A stretch of DNA of 64,000 bases, taken from Clavibacter zhangzhiyongii. GTDB lineage: Bacteria; Actinomycetota; Actinomycetes; Actinomycetales; Microbacteriaceae. The position numbers and the translations under genes are program-made. Position 1 is the stretch's first letter, and the number at the start of each line of letters is the position of its first letter. The stretch is from NCBI RefSeq assembly GCF_014775655.1, contig NZ_CP061274.1, positions 1,798,001 through 1,862,000 on the forward strand, given 5' to 3'. Below are positions 61,108-64,000 of the stretch, piece after piece. Below the pieces are notes generated by a model. That model searched no databases. It was not told where the DNA came from and saw only the letters and a list, made by a program, of their open reading frames with translations.

Positions 61108-61542
61108 ATGACCCACCCCGCACCCGAGGACGACGCCGTCGCGGACCGCCTCCGCCAGCCCCAGGACGTGGGCGCGCTCGCGGAGAAGATGGGCATCGTC
61201 TTCCAGGAGCTCAGCCCCGAGCGCTCGGTCGCGACCATGCCGGCCGAGGGCAACACGCAGCCCTACGGCGTGGTGCACGGCGGCGCCTACGTGGTGCTCG
61301 CGGAGTCGCTCGGATCCATGTCGGCCAACGTGCACGCCGGCCCCGACCGCGTCGCGTTCGGCATCGAGCTCAACGCGAGCCACACGCGCTCGGCGTCCAC
61401 GGGCACGGTCACCGGCACCTGCACGGCGATCCACCTCGGCGGCACGCTGACGACGCACGAGATCGTCCTGACGGACGACGAGGGCCGTCGCCTCTCGACG
61501 GTGCGCATCACCAACATCATCCGCGAGCGCTCGCGGCGCTGA
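61108..61542 (+). CDS. Hotdog-fold thioesterase (PaaI/YdiI-like)
   Basis: Small acyl-CoA thioesterase of 144 residues. The PaaI/YdiI pattern is present: GVVHGGAYVVLAESLGSMSA (about 54-73), in which the helix-start residues and Glu form the active site, then VAFGIELNASHTRSA and VTGTCTAIHLGGTLTTHEI. Related enzymes release 1,4-dihydroxy-2-naphthoate for menaquinone or cleave phenylacetyl-CoA. The ATG has GGAGG 8 nt upstream. It is divergent from polA, with 54 bp between the two starts. Confidence 0.85.
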   Translation: MTHPAPEDDAVADRLRQPQDVGALAEKMGIVFQELSPERSVATMPAEGNTQPYGVVHGGAYVVLAESLGSMSANVHAGPDRVAFGIELNASHTRSASTGTVTGTCTAIHLGGTLTTHEIVLTDDEGRRLSTVRITNIIRERSRR

Positions 61543-61597
61543 CGCGTATCCGACGCCGTCGTCGGACAGTGCAGCGGGACGCGCGCCGGCGTGGAGG

Positions 61598-62206
61598 CTA
61601 GGACTTCTTGGCGCTCAGCTGCTCGATGATGGCCTGGGCCACGTCGTGCATGGTGAGGCGGCGATCCATGGAGGCCTTCTGGATCCAGCGGAACGCCTCG
61701 GGCTCAGTGAGCCCCATCTTCTCGTTGAGGAGGCCCTTGGCCCGGTCGACGAGCTTGCGGGTCTCGAAGCGCTCGACGAGGTCGGACACCTCGGCCTCGA
61801 GCGTGATGATCTGCGCGTAGCGGGCCAGCGCGATCTCGATCGCGGGCAGCAGGTCGTTGGGCGTGAAGGGCTTGACGACGTACGCCAGGGCGCCGGCCTC
61901 GCCCGCGCGCTCGACGAGCTCCTTCTGGCTGAAGGCCGTGAGGAGGACGACGGGCGCGATGTGGTTGCGGTTGAGCCGCTCGGCCGCGGAGATGCCGTCG
62001 AGCTGGGGCATCTTCACGTCCATGATGACGAGGTCGGGCCGCAGCTCCGTGGCCAGCGCGACCGCGGTCTCGCCGTCGCCCGCCTCGCCCACGACCTCGA
62101 ATCCGTTGTCGCGGAGCGTCTCCACGATGTCGAGGCGGATGAGCGACTCGTCCTCGGCGACGACGACACGGCGGGGGGCTGCGGGGGCTGTTTCCTGGTC
62201 ACTCAC
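61598..62206 (-). CDS. pdtaR: ANTAR-domain response regulator (PdtaR-like)
   Basis: Two-component regulator of 202 residues that acts on RNA antiterminators instead of DNA. The receiver domain has the acidic pair in VVAEDES, the phospho-Asp in LVIMDVKMPQLDG, Thr in LLTAFSQ and Lys in VVKPF. The C-terminal ANTAR domain (RKLVDRAKGLLNEKMGLTEP) binds twin hexaloop RNA hairpins in homologues. The sensor kinase PdtaS is not here. The GTG at 62206 is chosen because TAGGCT lies 7 nt upstream without a ribosome site; the frame upstream runs through the tRNA gene antisense and is not coding. Confidence 0.9.
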   Translation of the reverse strand: MSDQETAPAAPRRVVVAEDESLIRLDIVETLRDNGFEVVGEAGDGETAVALATELRPDLVIMDVKMPQLDGISAAERLNRNHIAPVVLLTAFSQKELVERAGEAGALAYVVKPFTPNDLLPAIEIALARYAQIITLEAEVSDLVERFETRKLVDRAKGLLNEKMGLTEPEAFRWIQKASMDRRLTMHDVAQAIIEQLSAKKS

Positions 62207-62213
62207 GGATAGG

Positions 62214-62219
62214 AGCCTA
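62214..62219 (-). promoter_or_regulatory. Leaderless-type -10 box of pdtaR
   Basis: TAGGCT on the minus strand, 7 nt before the GTG start. Confidence 0.5.
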
Positions 62220-62290
62220 CGGTATCGTCGGGCGGGCCGGTGCGCGCCGGACGGGCGGATCACAGCCCTCCGGGCGTCGCTGCGGTGCAT

Positions 62291-62373
62291 GCCGGATTGG
62301 CGGAATGGCAGACGCGGAGCACTCAAAATGCTCTGTCCGTGAGGGCGTGTGGGTTCGAGTCCCACATCCGGCA
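62291..62373 (+). tRNA. tRNA-Leu (anticodon CAA)
   Basis: An 83 nt class II tRNA. The acceptor stem GCCGGAT pairs with ATCCGGC and the discriminator base is A; the 3' CCA is not encoded. The anticodon stem GAGCA/TGCTC encloses CTCAAAA with the anticodon CAA at 62324-62326. A long variable arm follows, then the T loop GGTTCGAGTCC. It reads UUG Leu codons, rare in this GC-rich genome. Confidence 0.95.
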
Positions 62374-62407
62374 CCGAGGTCGCGGATGTCCCGCGGCGCG
62401 CACGCGA

Positions 62408-62440
62408 GAGGGCGGGCGACCACGTGGGTCGCCCGCCCTC
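62408..62440. terminator. Terminator between tRNA-Leu and pyk
   Basis: GAGGGCGGGCGACC (62408-62421) pairs perfectly with GGTCGCCCGCCCTC (62427-62440) around a 5 nt loop. It lies 34 bp after the tRNA and 39 bp after the pyk stop on the other strand. Confidence 0.75.
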
Positions 62441-62479
62441 CGGCGTCTCCCGCGGGGCCGGAGCCCCGCAGGTGGTGCG

Positions 62480-63925
62480 CTACTTCTCGTACGCGGGAGC
62501 CGCCTCGTTCACGGCGTCGCCCACGACGTGCACGCGCAGCTCGTTGGTCGAGCCCGCGATGCCGGGAGGGGACCCGGCGATGACGACGACCTTCTGGCCG
62601 ACCTCCGCGAGGCCCTCCGCGAGGAGCACGTCGTCGACCTGGTGGAACATCTGGTCCGTGTGCGTGACCGGCTCGACGAGGTAGGACTGCACGCCCCACG
62701 ACAGCGCGAGGCGACGGCGGATGCCCTCGTTCGGCGTGAACGCGAGGATCGGGATGCCGTTGCGCAGGCGGGTCATGCGGCGGACCGAGTCGCCCGACTC
62801 GGTGAAGACGCAGAGGAACTTCGCCTCGACGAACTCCGCGACCTCCGCGGCCGCGAGCGTGATCGCGCCGCCCTGCGTGAAGGGGCGCGAGCCGAGCGCG
62901 GGGATGCGCTCCAGCCCGTGCTCCTCGGTGGACTCGATGATGCGCGCCATCGTCTTGACCGTGACGACGGGGAACTCGCCCACGCTCGTCTCGCCGCTCA
63001 GCATGAGCGCGTCGGCGCCGTCGAGGACGGCGTTGGCGCAGTCGGAGGCCTCGGCGCGCGTGGGGCGGGGGCTCGTGATCATCGACTCGAGCATCTGCGT
63101 GGCGACGATGACGGGCTTCGCCTTGCGGCGGGCGAGCTCGACGGCGCGCTTCTGCACGATCGGCACGGCCTCGAGCGGCAGCTCGACGCCGAGGTCGCCG
63201 CGGGCGACCATGATCGCGTCGAACGCGTCCACGATCTCCTCGAGCGCGTCGACGGCCTGCGGCTTCTCGACCTTGGCGACGACGGGGACGCGGCGGCCCT
63301 CCTCGTCCATGATCTCGTGCACGCGGACGATGTCGGACGCGTCGCGGACGAAGCTCAGGGCGATGAGGTCCGCGCCGAGGCGGAGGCCCCAGCGGAGGTC
63401 GGCCTCGTCCTTCTCGGACAGCGCCGGCACGTTCACCGCGACGCCCGGGAGGTTGATGCCCTTGTTGTTGCTGACCGTGCCGGCCACCTCGACCGTGGTC
63501 GTGACGCGCGTGCCGTCGGAGGAGACCACGCGCAGCGTGACCTTGCCGTCGTCGATGAGCAGCGGGTCGCCCGGCTTCACATCGCCGGGGAGGCCCTTGT
63601 ACGTGGTGGAGCAGATGTCCTTCGTGCCGAGGATGTCCTCGACGGTGATGACGAAGGTGTCGCCGAAGGCCAGGTCGTGCGGGCCGTCGGAGAACTTGCC
63701 GAGGCGGATCTTCGGGCCCTGCAGGTCGACGAGGACCGCGACCGCGCGGCCCGCGTCGTCGGCGGCCTTCCGGATGGTGGAGTAGATGCCCTCGTGGACG
63801 TCGTAGGTGCCGTGGCTCAGGTTCATCCGGGCCACGTCCACGCCGGCGTCGATGATGGCGCGGATGCTCTCATAGGAGCTGGTCGCGGGCCCGAGGGTCG
63901 CGACGATCTTCGCTCGTCTGGTCAT
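62480..63925 (-). CDS. pyk: Pyruvate kinase
   Basis: Final glycolytic step, phosphoenolpyruvate and ADP to pyruvate and ATP. The 481-residue protein has the N-terminal RRAKIVATLGPATSS, the barrel with the active-site MVARGDLGVELP (about 235-246) and MLESMI, the small B domain (about 70-165), and the C-terminal domain with VFTESGDSVRRMTRLRNGIPILAFTP. The ATG start has no clear ribosome site, and I see no clear -10 box in the 75 bp left in the window. Confidence 0.95.
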   Translation of the reverse strand: MTRRAKIVATLGPATSSYESIRAIIDAGVDVARMNLSHGTYDVHEGIYSTIRKAADDAGRAVAVLVDLQGPKIRLGKFSDGPHDLAFGDTFVITVEDILGTKDICSTTYKGLPGDVKPGDPLLIDDGKVTLRVVSSDGTRVTTTVEVAGTVSNNKGINLPGVAVNVPALSEKDEADLRWGLRLGADLIALSFVRDASDIVRVHEIMDEEGRRVPVVAKVEKPQAVDALEEIVDAFDAIMVARGDLGVELPLEAVPIVQKRAVELARRKAKPVIVATQMLESMITSPRPTRAEASDCANAVLDGADALMLSGETSVGEFPVVTVKTMARIIESTEEHGLERIPALGSRPFTQGGAITLAAAEVAEFVEAKFLCVFTESGDSVRRMTRLRNGIPILAFTPNEGIRRRLALSWGVQSYLVEPVTHTDQMFHQVDDVLLAEGLAEVGQKVVVIAGSPPGIAGSTNELRVHVVGDAVNEAAPAYEK

Positions 63926-64000
63926 GCTCTGTCTGTCTCGCGTTTCTGCGTCGGATGGACGCGGGTCGGGTCAGGGATCGCGGACGCGCGCGGACGTGCG

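Noticed and set aside
58288-61542. A plus-strand open frame of over 1000 codons across polA
   Set aside because: Antisense to polA with repetitive composition. Only its last 144 codons (from 61108) form a real thioesterase gene.
62207-62374. N-terminal extension of the ANTAR regulator through the tRNA gene
   Set aside because: It would translate the antisense of tRNA-Leu. The GTG at 62206 with a leaderless -10 box explains the start.

Overview
This is a 64 kb stretch of an actinobacterial chromosome with very high GC. Gene order and protein types point to the family Microbacteriaceae, most likely Clavibacter or a close relative. The supporting blocks are the secG-tpiA-pgk-gap group next to whiA-rapZ-uvrC-uvrA-uvrB, the tkt-tal-pgi-zwf-opcA-pgl operon, a suf cluster with a Rieske protein, actinobacterial glgC facing a GT4-type glycogen/maltose-1-phosphate synthase, RbpA, and an ANTAR response regulator. 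Almost all of it is core chromosome. I see no insertion sequence, prophage, CRISPR array or rRNA operon. There is one tRNA, tRNA-Leu(CAA).

Layout. 1-12 kb: the end of an osmoprotectant ABC transporter, a stand-alone SF2 helicase, an acyl-CoA-dehydrogenase-like protein, a VOC protein, an SGNH hydrolase, a D-Ala-D-Ala carboxypeptidase coupled to a SpoU methyltransferase, a sirtuin coupled to a histidine phosphatase, and a glycosyltransferase coupled to a hydrolase. 12-21 kb: storage and trehalose metabolism (treS, glgA/glgM, glgC), an exonuclease, type B L31, an ABC ATPase, serB and fabG. 21-31.5 kb: respiration and cofactors (DUF3099, SURF1, ABC-F, the suf genes, ctaA, ctaB). 31.7-40 kb: the pentose phosphate operon. 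40-46.8 kb: rbpA, secG, lower glycolysis, superoxide dismutase, whiA and rapZ. 46.8-61 kb: nucleotide excision repair (uvrC, uvrA, uvrB), coaE, rpsA, a DUF885 protein with an orphan PTS EIIA, and polA. 61-64 kb: a thioesterase, the ANTAR regulator, tRNA-Leu and pyruvate kinase.

How it works together. Many neighbours overlap by ATGA or GTGA, which suggests translational coupling. G+C-rich hairpins without U-tracts separate the transcription units. Promoter -10 boxes repeatedly read TAGACT, TAGGCT or another TAnnnT. In ten genes the box lies 6-7 nt before the start codon with no Shine-Dalgarno sequence, the architecture of leaderless mRNAs.

No obvious new multi-gene system is present. The most interesting signals are regulatory. 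A GAACA-N16-TGTTC dyad occurs twice, once upstream of each of the two haem A genes, and the two sites are shared with the suf and tkt promoter regions. The divergent glgA/glgC start codons share a 46 bp two-way leaderless promoter. GGATCC is strongly enriched. Conserved clusters lack expected members: no sufS/sufU in suf, no yvcK between rapZ and whiA, and no gnd with zwf.
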